A DNA stretch of 64,000 nt from Pseudomonas marincola (GTDB lineage Bacteria > Pseudomonadota > Gammaproteobacteria > Pseudomonadales > Pseudomonadaceae): positions 62,001-126,000 of the forward strand of contig NZ_FPBC01000013.1 of NCBI RefSeq assembly GCF_900116605.1. The letters run 5' to 3'. The notes under the pieces are model-generated. The model worked only from the letters and a program-made list of their open reading frames with translations, was not told the origin of the DNA and ran no database searches. A program made the translations under genes and the position numbers. Positions 15,900 through 25,187 of this stretch are shown here, piece after piece; within the stretch, counting starts at the first letter, position 1, and each line of letters starts with the position of its first letter.

Positions 15900-17219
15900 T
15901 CAGAGATAGCGATATGTCAGCAGGCTGTCGCTCAGATTGAATACGGCGTACGCGCCGAGAATCCCCAGACATACCACCAAAACAGGCCACCACACGCGCG
16001 GCGGCAGTGCTGGCACCGGGCCGATGAACCGGTAGATGCTCAGGCTCAATGCGCACCAGGTGGTTGCGAGCATTGCGCCAGCGAGAATATCGCTCGGCCA
16101 ATGAACGCCCAGATAGATTCGCGACAGCGCGATAGACAATGCAGCCAAACCGGCCACCAGCATCCAGCTGAGCCTTGAGCGCGCCGGTTGGCCGCGTCCG
16201 GCCAAAACTCCAAGCGTCAGGAAAAAGGCAAACGCCGCCGAGCTGTGGCCGCTGGGGAAACTGAAGGTTTGCAGCGGCTCCAGCAATATTTCCGGGCGGG
16301 TACGGGCAAACCATTCTTTGAGCGCGCCATTGGAGGCGGCGGTACCCAGCAGGGTGGTGCCGGCAAACAGCGCGGCGCGCCATTGCTTGGTGACCAACAG
16401 CAGGACGACCAGCGCGCAACCGGCAACCAGTTGCGGAACGAAGTTGCCCAGCAGGGTCACGAACACGGCAATGGAATCGAAGCCGGTTGTACGCACTTCT
16501 TGCGTCAGGGTCATGAGGCCGTTATCGAAGGCCGATAAGTGTGGCCAGCCGATCATCAGGGCAATCAACAGCAACAGGCTGAGCGCGGCGTTAATCATGC
16601 TGCTGCGCGATGAAGCGCGCACGGCGAGTTGGATGCTGGCGCCCAAAAACAAGGCCAGGCTGGCGCCGACAATTGCCGCCTGGGTCCAGAACCCTTCTTG
16701 TAGCGGCAAGCGCAAGGCCGCGCCGGTTGCCCATCCCGGCATCAGATAGGCGATAGACCAGCCTGCGCCCGCTACCAGACTGACTCCGAAAAAACGCAGC
16801 GCCGGCATGTTGAACATACCGGCAACCATTGGCAGCATCGGCCGAAGCGGGCCAATGAATCGGCCCACAAGCAAGCTGGCGATACCGTAACGGCGGAAGT
16901 AGTTCTCGGCGGCGCTCAACCACTGCGGATGAGTGCGCAAACCGGGCAGGCGGCGGATGTCCTGATGGAAGTAGCGGCCCAACGTATAAGACAGCACATC
17001 TCCGAGCAAACCGCCGGCAAAGCCGAGCAGTAGGGTTTCACCAAGGCTGAGCGCACCGCTACCGGCCATGACCGCAACGGCAAACAGCAAAATGGTACCT
17101 GGCACAATAATGCCGGCGATGGCCAGGCACTCGGTACAGGCGACGATGAAAACCGCCGCGCCAAGCCAGTGGGGGTTGGCTGCCAGCCAAGTGGTGATGC
17201 TATCAAGCCATTGACTCAT
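15900..17219 (-). CDS. DedA (VTT) - PAP2 phosphatase fusion membrane protein
   Basis: A 439-aa polytopic protein. Residues about 1-190 are a DedA/SNARE-associated domain: GTILLFAVAVMAGSGALS, the FFRRYGIASLLVGRFIGPLRPMLPMVAGM signature with the key Arg residues, and a late Pro-Gly helix. Residues about 210-425 are a PAP2 phosphatase: motif 1 KEWFARTRPE, motif 2 FPSGHSSAA and motif 3 SRIYLGVHWPSD, all with catalytic residues present. DedA domains flip lipids such as undecaprenyl phosphate and PAP2 enzymes hydrolyse lipid pyrophosphates, so recycling of a lipid carrier is a sensible inference. The start overlaps the stop of the glycosylase gene by 4 bp. Confidence 0.93.
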   Translation of the reverse strand: MSQWLDSITTWLAANPHWLGAAVFIVACTECLAIAGIIVPGTILLFAVAVMAGSGALSLGETLLLGFAGGLLGDVLSYTLGRYFHQDIRRLPGLRTHPQWLSAAENYFRRYGIASLLVGRFIGPLRPMLPMVAGMFNMPALRFFGVSLVAGAGWSIAYLMPGWATGAALRLPLQEGFWTQAAIVGASLALFLGASIQLAVRASSRSSMINAALSLLLLIALMIGWPHLSAFDNGLMTLTQEVRTTGFDSIAVFVTLLGNFVPQLVAGCALVVLLLVTKQWRAALFAGTTLLGTAASNGALKEWFARTRPEILLEPLQTFSFPSGHSSAAFAFFLTLGVLAGRGQPARSRLSWMLVAGLAALSIALSRIYLGVHWPSDILAGAMLATTWCALSLSIYRFIGPVPALPPRVWWPVLVVCLGILGAYAVFNLSDSLLTYRYL

Positions 17220-17932
17220 TGATGAAGCTCCGTTGATGGCAGGCAGATATAGTCACGGCCTTCCATTTGGCCGCGGCGCAAAGGGTTGCGCGTACAGTAT
17301 CGAGCATAACCGTGGTCGACAAAACGGTAGGGTAGTTGCTCGTCGCGACCGTGTGGAATGCCCAAACGGGTGGTTTGCACAATTAGTTGCGGGCGCTGGC
17401 CGACATCTTCGACCCACAAACGCTGTGGATCAAAGCGCCTGGCGTCCCAGTCGGGCACCTTGAGACCGAGCGTTTTGCACAGCAGGGTTTGCCCGGCGCA
17501 GAGTTTCTCTAGGGGGCGCGCACCGCCGCGCGCATCCGGATTATTGCTGTGCATGCGGGCCAGCTGCGCGTCGGCATCGGGGCCATCCAGCCACGGGAAA
17601 GCGGATTTAATCAGCACAGCATTGCCCGGCCCCTGAGCGCTGAAATTCAGCGAGTCGCCTCCGCGGGCGTAATACATATAGATGTGGCCGCCGTCGAGAA
17701 ACAGCGCCCGGCGTTTTTCGGTGTAGCCCAGCGATGCGTGGCTGCCTTTTTCTGCGCAGTAATAGGCCTCGGTTTCAATGATGCGGGCGCTCAGCCAGAG
17801 GTCGCCGTGAAGATGGCGGATGACTTTGCCGAGTAAATCTTGGGCGAGGGTGCAGGCATCGCGGTCGAAAAAGCTATCGGGTAAAGCCCTTGTTTCGGCA
17901 TCTGCAAAGGACTGAGCTGGGGTTGGCTGCAT
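17216..17932 (-). CDS. mpg: 3-methyladenine DNA glycosylase (AAG/MPG family)
   Basis: A 238-aa protein related to human AAG, a base-excision repair enzyme that removes alkylated purines. It shows ACTLAQDLLGKVIRH, the catalytic segment ARIIETEAYYCAEKGSHASLGYTEKRRALF (with the Glu that activates water), GGHIYMYYARG and GNAVLIKSAFP. The N-terminus is about 20 residues longer than the core, so the start is slightly uncertain. It overlaps the DedA-PAP2 gene by 4 bp in ATGA and is first in that two-gene unit. Confidence 0.94.
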   Translation of the reverse strand: MQPTPAQSFADAETRALPDSFFDRDACTLAQDLLGKVIRHLHGDLWLSARIIETEAYYCAEKGSHASLGYTEKRRALFLDGGHIYMYYARGGDSLNFSAQGPGNAVLIKSAFPWLDGPDADAQLARMHSNNPDARGGARPLEKLCAGQTLLCKTLGLKVPDWDARRFDPQRLWVEDVGQRPQLIVQTTRLGIPHGRDEQLPYRFVDHGYARYCTRNPLRRGQMEGRDYICLPSTELHQ

Positions 17933-18308
17933 ACGTTTGGGTTTCGGCTGGCGGTGAATGGGCCTGTGTAACAGGCATGATCATAACAATTGCGCGTTGG
18001 TTCATCTGAGTCGGGGGCGTATCGGGAGTTCGACTATAAAGTGTGGCGAGATCTGACAGCACGCCGGCATTTCTTACTCTACCCTTGGCAATGTCGTTAA
18101 TACGTGTGCGCAATTGGCGGGCGACAAGGCTGGATAAAACTTCATGAAGGCCCCAATTCCGCTGATTTAGTCGCTTGAACAGAGCTTTCGGCGACTATTT
18201 CGACAAAATAATGCTCCAGTGGTTGACCATCCGCCCAGCACTGCTGTGCGTGGGGCTTCGGCCCCGCTATAATCAGCCGCTTTATTTCCCGCCAGGCCTA
18301 TCGAGACC
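17933..18308. other. Intergenic region between mpg and proA (376 bp)
   Basis: No gene is supported here: a 79-codon minus-strand frame at 17874-18113 overlaps mpg and has no family-like features. A GGGGC-TTCG-GCCCC mini-hairpin (18252-18265) sits directly before the proA -10 box. Promoters for the divergent mpg and proA units must lie in this stretch. Confidence 0.6.
18268..18273 (+). promoter_or_regulatory. Candidate -10 box for the proA operon
   Basis: Perfect TATAAT, 36 bp before the proA start. No good -35 match lies 16-18 bp upstream; the spacer holds the small GGGGC-TTCG-GCCCC hairpin. The assignment is tentative. Confidence 0.5.
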
Positions 18309-19577
18309 ATGACTGAGTCCGTGCTTGACTACATGACCCGCCTTGGCCGTGAAGCCCGCAGTGCTTCGCGCGTCGTGGCGTGCGCCTCGACCGCGCAGAA
18401 AAACCGTGCGCTGCTGGCTGCTGCCGCCGCACTGGATGCTGCCCGGCAAACACTCACCGAAGCCAATGAGCAAGATTTGGCCAAAGGCCGTGCGAACGGG
18501 CTTGAACCTGCACTGCTGGACCGTCTGGCCCTGACGCCAGCGCGTATCGACGGCATGATTGAAGGCTTGCGCCAGGTTGCGGGTTTGCCCGATCCGGTCG
18601 GTGCGATTCGCGACATGAGCTACCGTCCGTCCGGGATTCAAGTCGGCAAGATGCGCGTGCCACTGGGCGTTATCGGGATTATTTACGAGTCACGCCCGAA
18701 TGTGACCATCGATGCGGCCAGCCTGTGCCTCAAGTCCGGTAACGCGACTATCCTGCGCGGCGGCTCAGAAGCCATTCACTCCAATCGCGCGATTGCCACT
18801 TGCATTCAGGCCGGTTTGGCCGAAGCCGGATTACCGGCCGCAGCTGTTCAGGTGGTTGAGACCACTGATCGTGCAGCGGTGGGCGCCTTGATCAGCATGC
18901 CCGAGTTTGTTGATGTGATCGTGCCGCGTGGCGGCAAGGGCCTGATTGAGCGCATCAGTCGTGATGCGCGGGTGCCTGTCATCAAGCATCTCGACGGCAT
19001 TTGCCATGTTTACGTGGCTGCCGGTGCTGATTTGGCCAAGGCGCAACAGATTGCCTTCAATGCCAAGACTTACCGTTATGGCATTTGCGGGGCGATGGAA
19101 ACGCTGCTGGTCGATAAAACCGTTGCTGCCGAGTTTCTGCCGGCCATGGCCGAGCAGTTCCGCGCCAAGGGCGTCGAATTGCGCGGTTGCCCGCGTACGC
19201 TTGAGGTGATTGAGGCGGTTGCGGCTACCGAGCAGGACTGGAATAGCGAATACCTCGATGCGATCCTGTCGATTCGTGTGGTTGATGGCCTGGAGCAGGC
19301 GATTGAACACATTAATCATTACGGCTCGCACCACACTGATTCAATCGTTACTGAGCATCAGGGTCAGGCCCGGCAGTTTCTTGCCGAAGTTGATTCCAGC
19401 TCGGTAATGCTGAATACCCCGACCTGCTTTGCCGACGGCTTTGAGTATGGTTTGGGCGCGGAAATCGGCATATCTACCGATAAACTGCATGCTCGCGGTC
19501 CGGTCGGGCTTGAAGGCCTGACCTGCGAAAAATACGTAGTGATCGGTGACGGTCAGTTGCGCGGGCAGAATGCCTAA
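18309..19577 (+). CDS. proA: Gamma-glutamyl phosphate reductase
   Basis: The 422-aa enzyme reduces gamma-glutamyl phosphate to glutamate semialdehyde with NADPH, second step of proline synthesis. Family signs include VPLGVIGIIYESRPNVTIDAA, LRGGSEAIHSN, VPRGGKGLI, NAKTYRYGICGAME with the catalytic Cys, and the C-terminal FADGFEYGLGAEIGISTDKLH. Length is normal. It is the first gene of the plus-strand run ending in lipA. nadD starts inside its last codons. proB is not nearby, as in other Pseudomonas. Confidence 0.97.
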   Translation: MTESVLDYMTRLGREARSASRVVACASTAQKNRALLAAAAALDAARQTLTEANEQDLAKGRANGLEPALLDRLALTPARIDGMIEGLRQVAGLPDPVGAIRDMSYRPSGIQVGKMRVPLGVIGIIYESRPNVTIDAASLCLKSGNATILRGGSEAIHSNRAIATCIQAGLAEAGLPAAAVQVVETTDRAAVGALISMPEFVDVIVPRGGKGLIERISRDARVPVIKHLDGICHVYVAAGADLAKAQQIAFNAKTYRYGICGAMETLLVDKTVAAEFLPAMAEQFRAKGVELRGCPRTLEVIEAVAATEQDWNSEYLDAILSIRVVDGLEQAIEHINHYGSHHTDSIVTEHQGQARQFLAEVDSSSVMLNTPTCFADGFEYGLGAEIGISTDKLHARGPVGLEGLTCEKYVVIGDGQLRGQNA

Positions 19578-20214
19578 ACGTATCGGCCTGTTTGGCGGCA
19601 CCTTCGATCCGGTGCACATTGGCCACTTGCGCAGTGCGCTGGAAGTTGCCGAATTTATGGGGCTGGATGAGCTGCGGATGATCCCCAGCGCTCGTCCACC
19701 GCATCGCGATACACCGCAGGTTAGCCCCCAGGATCGTTTGGCGATGGTGGCCGAAGCGGTTGCAGGGCTGGCGCCGCTTATGGTCGATGACCGTGAGCTA
19801 AAGCGTGAGCAGTATTCCTACAGCATCGACACGCTGGAGTCGTTTCGCGCGGAGTTGGCGCCAGACGATCAGCTGTTTTTGTTACTGGGCTGGGATGCTT
19901 TTTGTGGGTTGCCAGGCTGGCACCGTTGGCAAGAGTTGTTGCAGCACTGCCATATTCTGGTGCTGCAGCGCCCGGATGCCGATATTGATCCACCCGAGGC
20001 GCTGCGCGATCTGTTGGCTGCACGCAGTACCAGTGACCCGCAGTCATTAAGCGGGCCCGGCGGGCAGATTTCGTTTATCTGGCAGACGCCTCTGGCAGTG
20101 TCTGCCACGCTGATTCGCTCGCTGCTTGGCAGCGGCAAATCAGTCCGTTTTTTAGTACCCGACGCGGTACTCAGCTACATCAATACGCACGGACTTTACC
20201 GTGCGTCGAACTGA
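19570..20214 (+). CDS. nadD: Nicotinate-nucleotide adenylyltransferase
   Basis: A 214-aa enzyme that makes nicotinate adenine dinucleotide from NaMN and ATP in NAD synthesis. The start ATG at 19570 (MPKRIGLFGGTFDPVHIGHL) places the nucleotidyltransferase GGTFDPVHxGH motif at residues 8-18 and overlaps proA by 8 bp; a frame start at 19546 adds residues not seen in the family. Further features: PSARPPHRD and SATLIRSLLGSGKSVRFLVPDAV (the ISSTxIR equivalent). Translationally coupled to proA. Confidence 0.96.
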   Translation: MPKRIGLFGGTFDPVHIGHLRSALEVAEFMGLDELRMIPSARPPHRDTPQVSPQDRLAMVAEAVAGLAPLMVDDRELKREQYSYSIDTLESFRAELAPDDQLFLLLGWDAFCGLPGWHRWQELLQHCHILVLQRPDADIDPPEALRDLLAARSTSDPQSLSGPGGQISFIWQTPLAVSATLIRSLLGSGKSVRFLVPDAVLSYINTHGLYRASN

Positions 20215-20236
20215 ACATGAGGCAAAAGAGTTACCT

Positions 20237-20623
20237 ATGAAGAAGCAAAATATCAGCAGCGAAGAACTGGTCAAACTGGCCATTGCCGCGCTGGAAGACA
20301 TCAAGGCGCAAGACATCACCACAATCGATGTGCGCGAAAAGACCAGCATCACCGATTTCATGGTCATCGCCAGCGGTACGTCGAGCCGTCACGTTAAGTC
20401 GCTGGTCGACAACGTGCTGGAAAAGGTCAAGGAACAAGGCGTTCGTCCAATTGGTAGCGAAGGTCTGGACACCGGGGAGTGGGCGCTGCTCGACCTTGGC
20501 GATATCGTGGTGCACGTAATGCTGCCGACTGCCCGTCAGTTCTATGACCTTGAGCGTCTGTGGCAAGGTGCAGAGCAGAGCCGTGCACAGCACGCGCCAG
20601 AGCACGACGCTGACCAAGAGTAA
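20237..20623 (+). CDS. rsfS: Ribosomal silencing factor RsfS
   Basis: A 128-aa protein (start at 20237, MKKQNISSEELVKL). RsfS binds ribosomal protein uL14 and blocks joining of the subunits when nutrients are low. Typical segments: DITTIDVREKTSITDFMVIASGTSSRHVKSL and EGLDTGEWALLDLGDIVVHVM. It is always paired with rlmH and nadD in this group, as here. An A/G-rich SD (AAAAGAG) lies about 7 nt upstream. Confidence 0.96.
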   Translation: MKKQNISSEELVKLAIAALEDIKAQDITTIDVREKTSITDFMVIASGTSSRHVKSLVDNVLEKVKEQGVRPIGSEGLDTGEWALLDLGDIVVHVMLPTARQFYDLERLWQGAEQSRAQHAPEHDADQE

Positions 20624-20635
20624 GGGCTGACTGCC

Positions 20636-21103
20636 GTGCGCATCAAATTGATCGCTGTTGGCTCGAAGATGCCGCGTTGGGTCGAAGACGGCTGGCAGGA
20701 GTACGCCAAGCGTATGCCGGCCGAGCTGTCGCTGGACCTGATCGAAATCCCGCTTACCACCCGCAGCAAGAATGCTGATGTGGCCCGCATGATTCGCCAG
20801 GAAGGTGAAGCCATGCTGGCCAAGGTTCAGCCGGGTGAACGCATCGTCACGCTTGAGGTCGAAGGTCGGCCATGGAGCACCGAGCAGTTGGCGGTTGAGC
20901 TGGACAAATGGCGACTCGATTCGCGCACAGTCAACCTGATGGTCGGTGGGCCGGAAGGGCTCGCGCCTGAAGTTCAGGCGCGCAGTGAGCAGCGTTGGTC
21001 GTTGTCGCCACTGACTTTGCCGCACCCGCTGGTGCGTATCCTGATTGGCGAACAGGTTTACCGGGCTTGGACAGTGTTGTCCGGCCACCCTTATCACAAG
21101 TAG
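20636..21103 (+). CDS. rlmH: 23S rRNA (pseudouridine1915-N3)-methyltransferase
   Basis: The 155-aa SPOUT-class enzyme methylates pseudouridine 1915 of 23S rRNA on the assembled 70S ribosome. The start is GTG at 20636 (VRIKLIAVGSKMP), 12 bp after rsfS; the length then equals that of E. coli RlmH. The knot region VTLEVEGRPWSTEQLA, NLMVGGPEGLAPEV and LPHPLVRILIGEQVYRAW are diagnostic. Placed between rsfS and mrdA, the usual order in Pseudomonas. Confidence 0.96.
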   Translation: MRIKLIAVGSKMPRWVEDGWQEYAKRMPAELSLDLIEIPLTTRSKNADVARMIRQEGEAMLAKVQPGERIVTLEVEGRPWSTEQLAVELDKWRLDSRTVNLMVGGPEGLAPEVQARSEQRWSLSPLTLPHPLVRILIGEQVYRAWTVLSGHPYHK

Positions 21104-21116
21104 TCAGCAGTCGCCG

Positions 21117-23021
21117 ATGCCTCAACCGATTCGCCTAAAGGACCATGAAAAAGACGCACGCCTGATTCGTCGGCGCGCGATGGTCGGTGGAGCAGTGATT
21201 GTGGCACTGATCATGGTGCTCATCAGCCGCCTCTATTACTTGCAAGTGGTGCAGTACGAGTACCACTCGACGCTGTCTGAAAACAACCGTGTGCATGTTC
21301 AGCCGATCCCGCCTAACCGCGGCCTGATCTATGACCGCAACGGCGTTCTGATCGCCGATAACCGTCCCAGTTTCAGCCTGACCCTGACACGTGAGCGTGC
21401 CGGGGATTGGGAGCATGTGCTCGACGTAATCGTCGACGTGCTGGGGCTTACACCCGATGACCGCGAGCTGTTTGAGAAGCGCGTGCGCCAAGGGCGGCGG
21501 CCGTTTGAACCGGTGCCGGTATTGTTTGAGCTGAACGAAGAGCAGATCGCACGGCTTGCGATTAACCAGTTTCAGTTGCCGGGCGTGGATGTATCGGCTC
21601 AGTTGGTGCGCCATTATCCGCAAGGCGAGCACTTTGCTCACTCGGTCGGCTATGTCGGCCGGATCAACGAAACAGAGCTGAAAAAGCTCGATCCGGTGCA
21701 GTACAGCGGCACTCACCACATCGGTAAAACCGGTATCGAGCGTTACTATGAAGACCAGTTGCACGGTGAGGTCGGCTACGAAGAAGTCGAAACCAACGCG
21801 CGGGGGCGCGTTTTGCGGGTGCTCAACCATACCGACCCAAAACCGGGCGAAGACATTGTTCTGACCCTGGATATCAAACTCCAGGCCGCGGCGGAAAAGG
21901 CCCTCGGCGGACGTCGTGGCGCGATTGTGGCGATTCAGCCGAAGACCGGCGAGGTTCTGGCGATGGTCAGTCAGCCGAGCTTCGATCCGAATCCGTTCGT
22001 GACCGGGATCAGCTTCAAGGCCTACGCGGAACTGCGCGACTCGATTGACCGGCCGCTGTTCAACCGCGTGTTGCGCGGCCTGTATCCGCCAGGTTCCACT
22101 ATCAAACCAATGATGGCCATTGCCGGGCTCGATGCAGGCGTGGTGACGCCGAACTCACGGGTTTTCGATCCGGGTTTCTATCAGTTGCCAAATAACACCC
22201 ACAAATACCGTAACTGGAACCGTTACGGCGACGGCTGGGTGGACATGGATACTGCGCTGATGCGCTCCAATGACACGTATTTTTACGATTTGGCGCACAA
22301 GCTGGGCATCGATCGCATGCATGATTACATGACCAAATTTGGTCTGGGTCAGCGTGTCTCACTGGATATGTTCGAAGAAACCGCAGGCTTGATGCCTTCG
22401 CGAGACTGGAAACGCTCGCGCTATCGCCAAGCCTGGTATCCGGGCGAAACCCTGATTCTGGGTATCGGTCAGGGCTACATGCAAACAACGCCTTTGCAGT
22501 TGGCGCAGGCCGTGTCGCTGGTGGCGAGCAAGGGCAAGTGGATTCGTCCGCACCTGGCAAAAACTGTCGGCGACGTACCGCCTGTGGATGAAAATCCAGT
22601 CGAAGACATTGTGCTGCGCGACCCCAAATATTGGGATTACGCACGTCATGGCATGGAAGAAGTCGTCAACGGCGCACGCGGCACGGCACGTAAAATCGGT
22701 GCTGCCTCGGTGTACCGGATCGCCGGTAAGAGCGGTACGGCGCAGGTTGTAGCGATCAAACAGGGTGAGAAATACGACCGCAGCAAGGTGCGAGAGCGTC
22801 ACCGTGACCACGCCTTGTTCGTCGGTTTTGCGCCGGCAAGTGACCCGGAAATCGCCGTGGCTGTAATGGTTGAGAACGGTGAATCTGGCTCGGGTGTTGC
22901 CGCGCCGGTCATGAAAGAGGTGATGGACGCCTGGCTGCTGGATGAAAACGGCCAGCTCAAGGCGGAATATGCGCCGCAAGTTGCAGCTCCCGCGGTAGAG
23001 GCGCAGACCAAAAATGAGTAA
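21117..23021 (+). CDS. mrdA: Penicillin-binding protein 2 (elongation transpeptidase)
   Basis: A 634-aa class B PBP from the ATG at 21117 (MPQPIRLKDHEKDARLI). A single membrane helix (about residues 24-45, MVGGAVIVALIMVLISRLYYL) anchors it; the pedestal domain follows. The transpeptidase motifs are all present: STIK with the active Ser at residue 327, SND in MRSNDTYFYD and KSGTA in AGKSGTAQV. It cross-links peptidoglycan with RodA during cell elongation. It overlaps rodA by 8 bp. The annotated frame also extends upstream into rlmH, which is not a real start. Confidence 0.97.
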   Translation: MPQPIRLKDHEKDARLIRRRAMVGGAVIVALIMVLISRLYYLQVVQYEYHSTLSENNRVHVQPIPPNRGLIYDRNGVLIADNRPSFSLTLTRERAGDWEHVLDVIVDVLGLTPDDRELFEKRVRQGRRPFEPVPVLFELNEEQIARLAINQFQLPGVDVSAQLVRHYPQGEHFAHSVGYVGRINETELKKLDPVQYSGTHHIGKTGIERYYEDQLHGEVGYEEVETNARGRVLRVLNHTDPKPGEDIVLTLDIKLQAAAEKALGGRRGAIVAIQPKTGEVLAMVSQPSFDPNPFVTGISFKAYAELRDSIDRPLFNRVLRGLYPPGSTIKPMMAIAGLDAGVVTPNSRVFDPGFYQLPNNTHKYRNWNRYGDGWVDMDTALMRSNDTYFYDLAHKLGIDRMHDYMTKFGLGQRVSLDMFEETAGLMPSRDWKRSRYRQAWYPGETLILGIGQGYMQTTPLQLAQAVSLVASKGKWIRPHLAKTVGDVPPVDENPVEDIVLRDPKYWDYARHGMEEVVNGARGTARKIGAASVYRIAGKSGTAQVVAIKQGEKYDRSKVRERHRDHALFVGFAPASDPEIAVAVMVENGESGSGVAAPVMKEVMDAWLLDENGQLKAEYAPQVAAPAVEAQTKNE

Positions 23022-24159
23022 TGGTTTCGATCGTACCCTGTCCGATGAAGACGTTCTGCGCCGCCGCGCGAGCCTGCTGCAGCGCATGCACCTGGACGGA
23101 ATCCTGCTATTGCTGTTGCTGATCCTGGCCACGGGCAGCTTGTTCATTCTGTATTCCGCCAGCGGCAAGAACATTGATCTGCTGATGAAGCAAGCGTCGT
23201 CATTCGGTATCGGCCTGGTGGCGATGGTGATCATTGCCCAGATCGAGCCGCGCTTCATGGCGCGCTGGGTGCCGCTGGCCTACGTTGGCGGCGTGGCGTT
23301 ACTGTTCGTGGTGGATGTCATGGGTCACAACGCCATGGGCGCCACGCGCTGGATCAATATTCCCGGGGTTATTCGCTTCCAGCCGTCCGAGTTCATGAAG
23401 ATCATCATGCCGGCGACCATGGCCTGGTACCTGTCTAAACGCAGCCTGCCGCCGAGTCTCAAGCATATTTTTGTGTGTTTGATGCTAATCGGCGTCCCGG
23501 TGGTGTTGATTCTGGTTCAGCCGGATCTCGGCACCTCGCTGCTGGTGGTCACTTCCGGCGCCTTCGTGATGTTCATGGCGGGCTTGCAGTGGCGCTGGAT
23601 TCTCGGCGCAGCCGCGGCGCTGGTGCCGGTGGCGGTGGCCATGTGGTTCTTTGTGCTGCATCAGTATCAGAAGCAGCGCGTACTGACCTTCCTCAATCCC
23701 GAGAGCGATCCGCTGGGCAGCGGCTGGAACATTATTCAGTCGAAAGCGGCGATCGGTTCCGGCGGTGTGCTGGGTAAAGGCTGGTTGATGGGGACGCAGT
23801 CGCATCTGGATTTTTTGCCGGAAAGCCATACCGACTTTATTATTGCGGTGCTTGCCGAAGAGTTCGGTCTGGTCGGCGTTTGCTTGCTGTTACTGGTTTA
23901 TCTCCTATTAATCTGCCGCGGGCTGGTGATTACCGTGCAAGCGCAGACGCTGTTCGGTAAGCTCATGGCCGGCGCTTGGACAATGACGTTCTTCGTCTAC
24001 GTATTCGTCAACATCGGGATGGTGAGCGGGTTGTTACCTGTGGTGGGGGTGCCATTGCCATTTATCAGCTATGGCGGGACTTCGCTGATCACGTTGTTGT
24101 CAGGTTTTGGGGTTTTGATGTCGATCCACACCCACCGTAAGTGGATTGCACAGGTTTAA
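23014..24159 (+). CDS. rodA: Rod-shape glycosyltransferase RodA
   Basis: A 381-aa SEDS-family protein with about ten membrane helices that polymerises lipid II into glycan strands with PBP2. It carries NAMGATRWINIPGVIRFQPSEFMKI, the QPDLGTSLLV motif, GFGGVLGKGW-like segment GSGGVLGKGWLMGTQSHLDFLPESHTDFI, and VSGLLPVVGVPLPFISYGGTSLI. The start is inside the end of mrdA. The coupling in a strict mrdA-rodA pair is as in nearly all rods of this phylum. Confidence 0.97.
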   Translation: MSNGFDRTLSDEDVLRRRASLLQRMHLDGILLLLLLILATGSLFILYSASGKNIDLLMKQASSFGIGLVAMVIIAQIEPRFMARWVPLAYVGGVALLFVVDVMGHNAMGATRWINIPGVIRFQPSEFMKIIMPATMAWYLSKRSLPPSLKHIFVCLMLIGVPVVLILVQPDLGTSLLVVTSGAFVMFMAGLQWRWILGAAAALVPVAVAMWFFVLHQYQKQRVLTFLNPESDPLGSGWNIIQSKAAIGSGGVLGKGWLMGTQSHLDFLPESHTDFIIAVLAEEFGLVGVCLLLLVYLLLICRGLVITVQAQTLFGKLMAGAWTMTFFVYVFVNIGMVSGLLPVVGVPLPFISYGGTSLITLLSGFGVLMSIHTHRKWIAQV

Positions 24160-24176
24160 TTGGGGTTAATAATTTA

Positions 24177-25187
24177 ATGCAAATACTGCGTCGCTGGGCT
24201 GTTAGGCATGCGCATTGGCTAGGTTTGGTTGGTGCGTTTGGTATGGCTCAGCAAGTTGCTGCTGCGGACTACCAGGGAACCCCCGAAGTGGATGGGTTCA
24301 TCACGGAGATGGCGCGCGATTACGGATTTTCCAACAAGCAACTGACGGCGCTATTTGCCCAGGTCAATCGCAAGCAATCGATTATTGATGCGATTTCGCG
24401 GCCTGCCGAGCGGGTAAAACCGTGGAAAGAGTATCGGCCGATCTTCATCACTGACTCGCGGATCGCCCGTGGTGTGGACTTCTGGCGTCAGCACGAAGCC
24501 GCACTGACCCGTGCCGAGCAGACATACGGCGTGCCTGCGCAGTTTATTGTCGCGATTATTGGCGTCGAGACCTTCTACGGCGGCAACACCGGCAACTACC
24601 GCGTGATGGACGCCTTGTCGACGCTGGCATTCGATTACCCGGCGCGTGCGCCGTTCTTCCGCAAGGAATTGCGCGAGTTCCTCATGCTGGCGCGTGAAGA
24701 GCAGGTCGATCCGCTGACCCTGAAAGGCTCGTACGCCGGCGCAATGGGCTTGCCGCAGTTTATGCCGAGCAGCTTTCGCGCCTACGCGGTCGACTTTGAC
24801 GGTGACGGCCATATCAATATCTGGACCGACCCGGACGATGCCATCGGCAGCGTTGCCAGTTACTTCAAGCAGCACGGCTGGTTGGCAGGCGAGGCAGTTG
24901 CCAGCAAAGCCAGCGTCAGCGGTGATAAAGTCGACCAGGGCCTGACCCCGGCACTCGACCCGGTGATGAATGTTGCAGAACTGCGTAGCCTTGGATGGAC
25001 CAGCGCTGATAAGCTGGACGACGAATTGCCGGTAACGGCTTTCCGCCTTGAAGGTGCTGCAGGGGATGAGTACTGGATGGGTTTGCCGAATTTCTATGTT
25101 ATTACGCGCTATAACCGCAGCGTGATGTATGCAATGGCCGTCAACCAGTTGGCAGAGCTGCTGGTGGAAGCCAAGGGGGGCAACTGA
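24177..25187 (+). CDS. mltB: Membrane-bound lytic murein transglycosylase B (SltB1)
   Basis: A 336-aa periplasmic enzyme, start at 24177 (MQILRRWAVRHAHW), 17 bp after rodA. A signal peptide ends near AQQVAAAD; no lipobox Cys is seen, so it is probably soluble like P. aeruginosa SltB1. The catalytic Glu lies in VAIIGVETFYGGNTGNYRVMDALSTLAFDYP; GAMGLPQFMPSSFRAYAVDFDGDGHINIW is the second signature, with a Ca-type loop. It cleaves glycan strands with formation of 1,6-anhydro-MurNAc. Its stop overlaps the rlpA start (TGATG). Confidence 0.95.
   Translation: MQILRRWAVRHAHWLGLVGAFGMAQQVAAADYQGTPEVDGFITEMARDYGFSNKQLTALFAQVNRKQSIIDAISRPAERVKPWKEYRPIFITDSRIARGVDFWRQHEAALTRAEQTYGVPAQFIVAIIGVETFYGGNTGNYRVMDALSTLAFDYPARAPFFRKELREFLMLAREEQVDPLTLKGSYAGAMGLPQFMPSSFRAYAVDFDGDGHINIWTDPDDAIGSVASYFKQHGWLAGEAVASKASVSGDKVDQGLTPALDPVMNVAELRSLGWTSADKLDDELPVTAFRLEGAAGDEYWMGLPNFYVITRYNRSVMYAMAVNQLAELLVEAKGGN

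Noticed and set aside
17874..18113. Minus-strand 79-codon frame upstream of mpg
   Set aside because: It overlaps the mpg start, has low-complexity composition and no SD.
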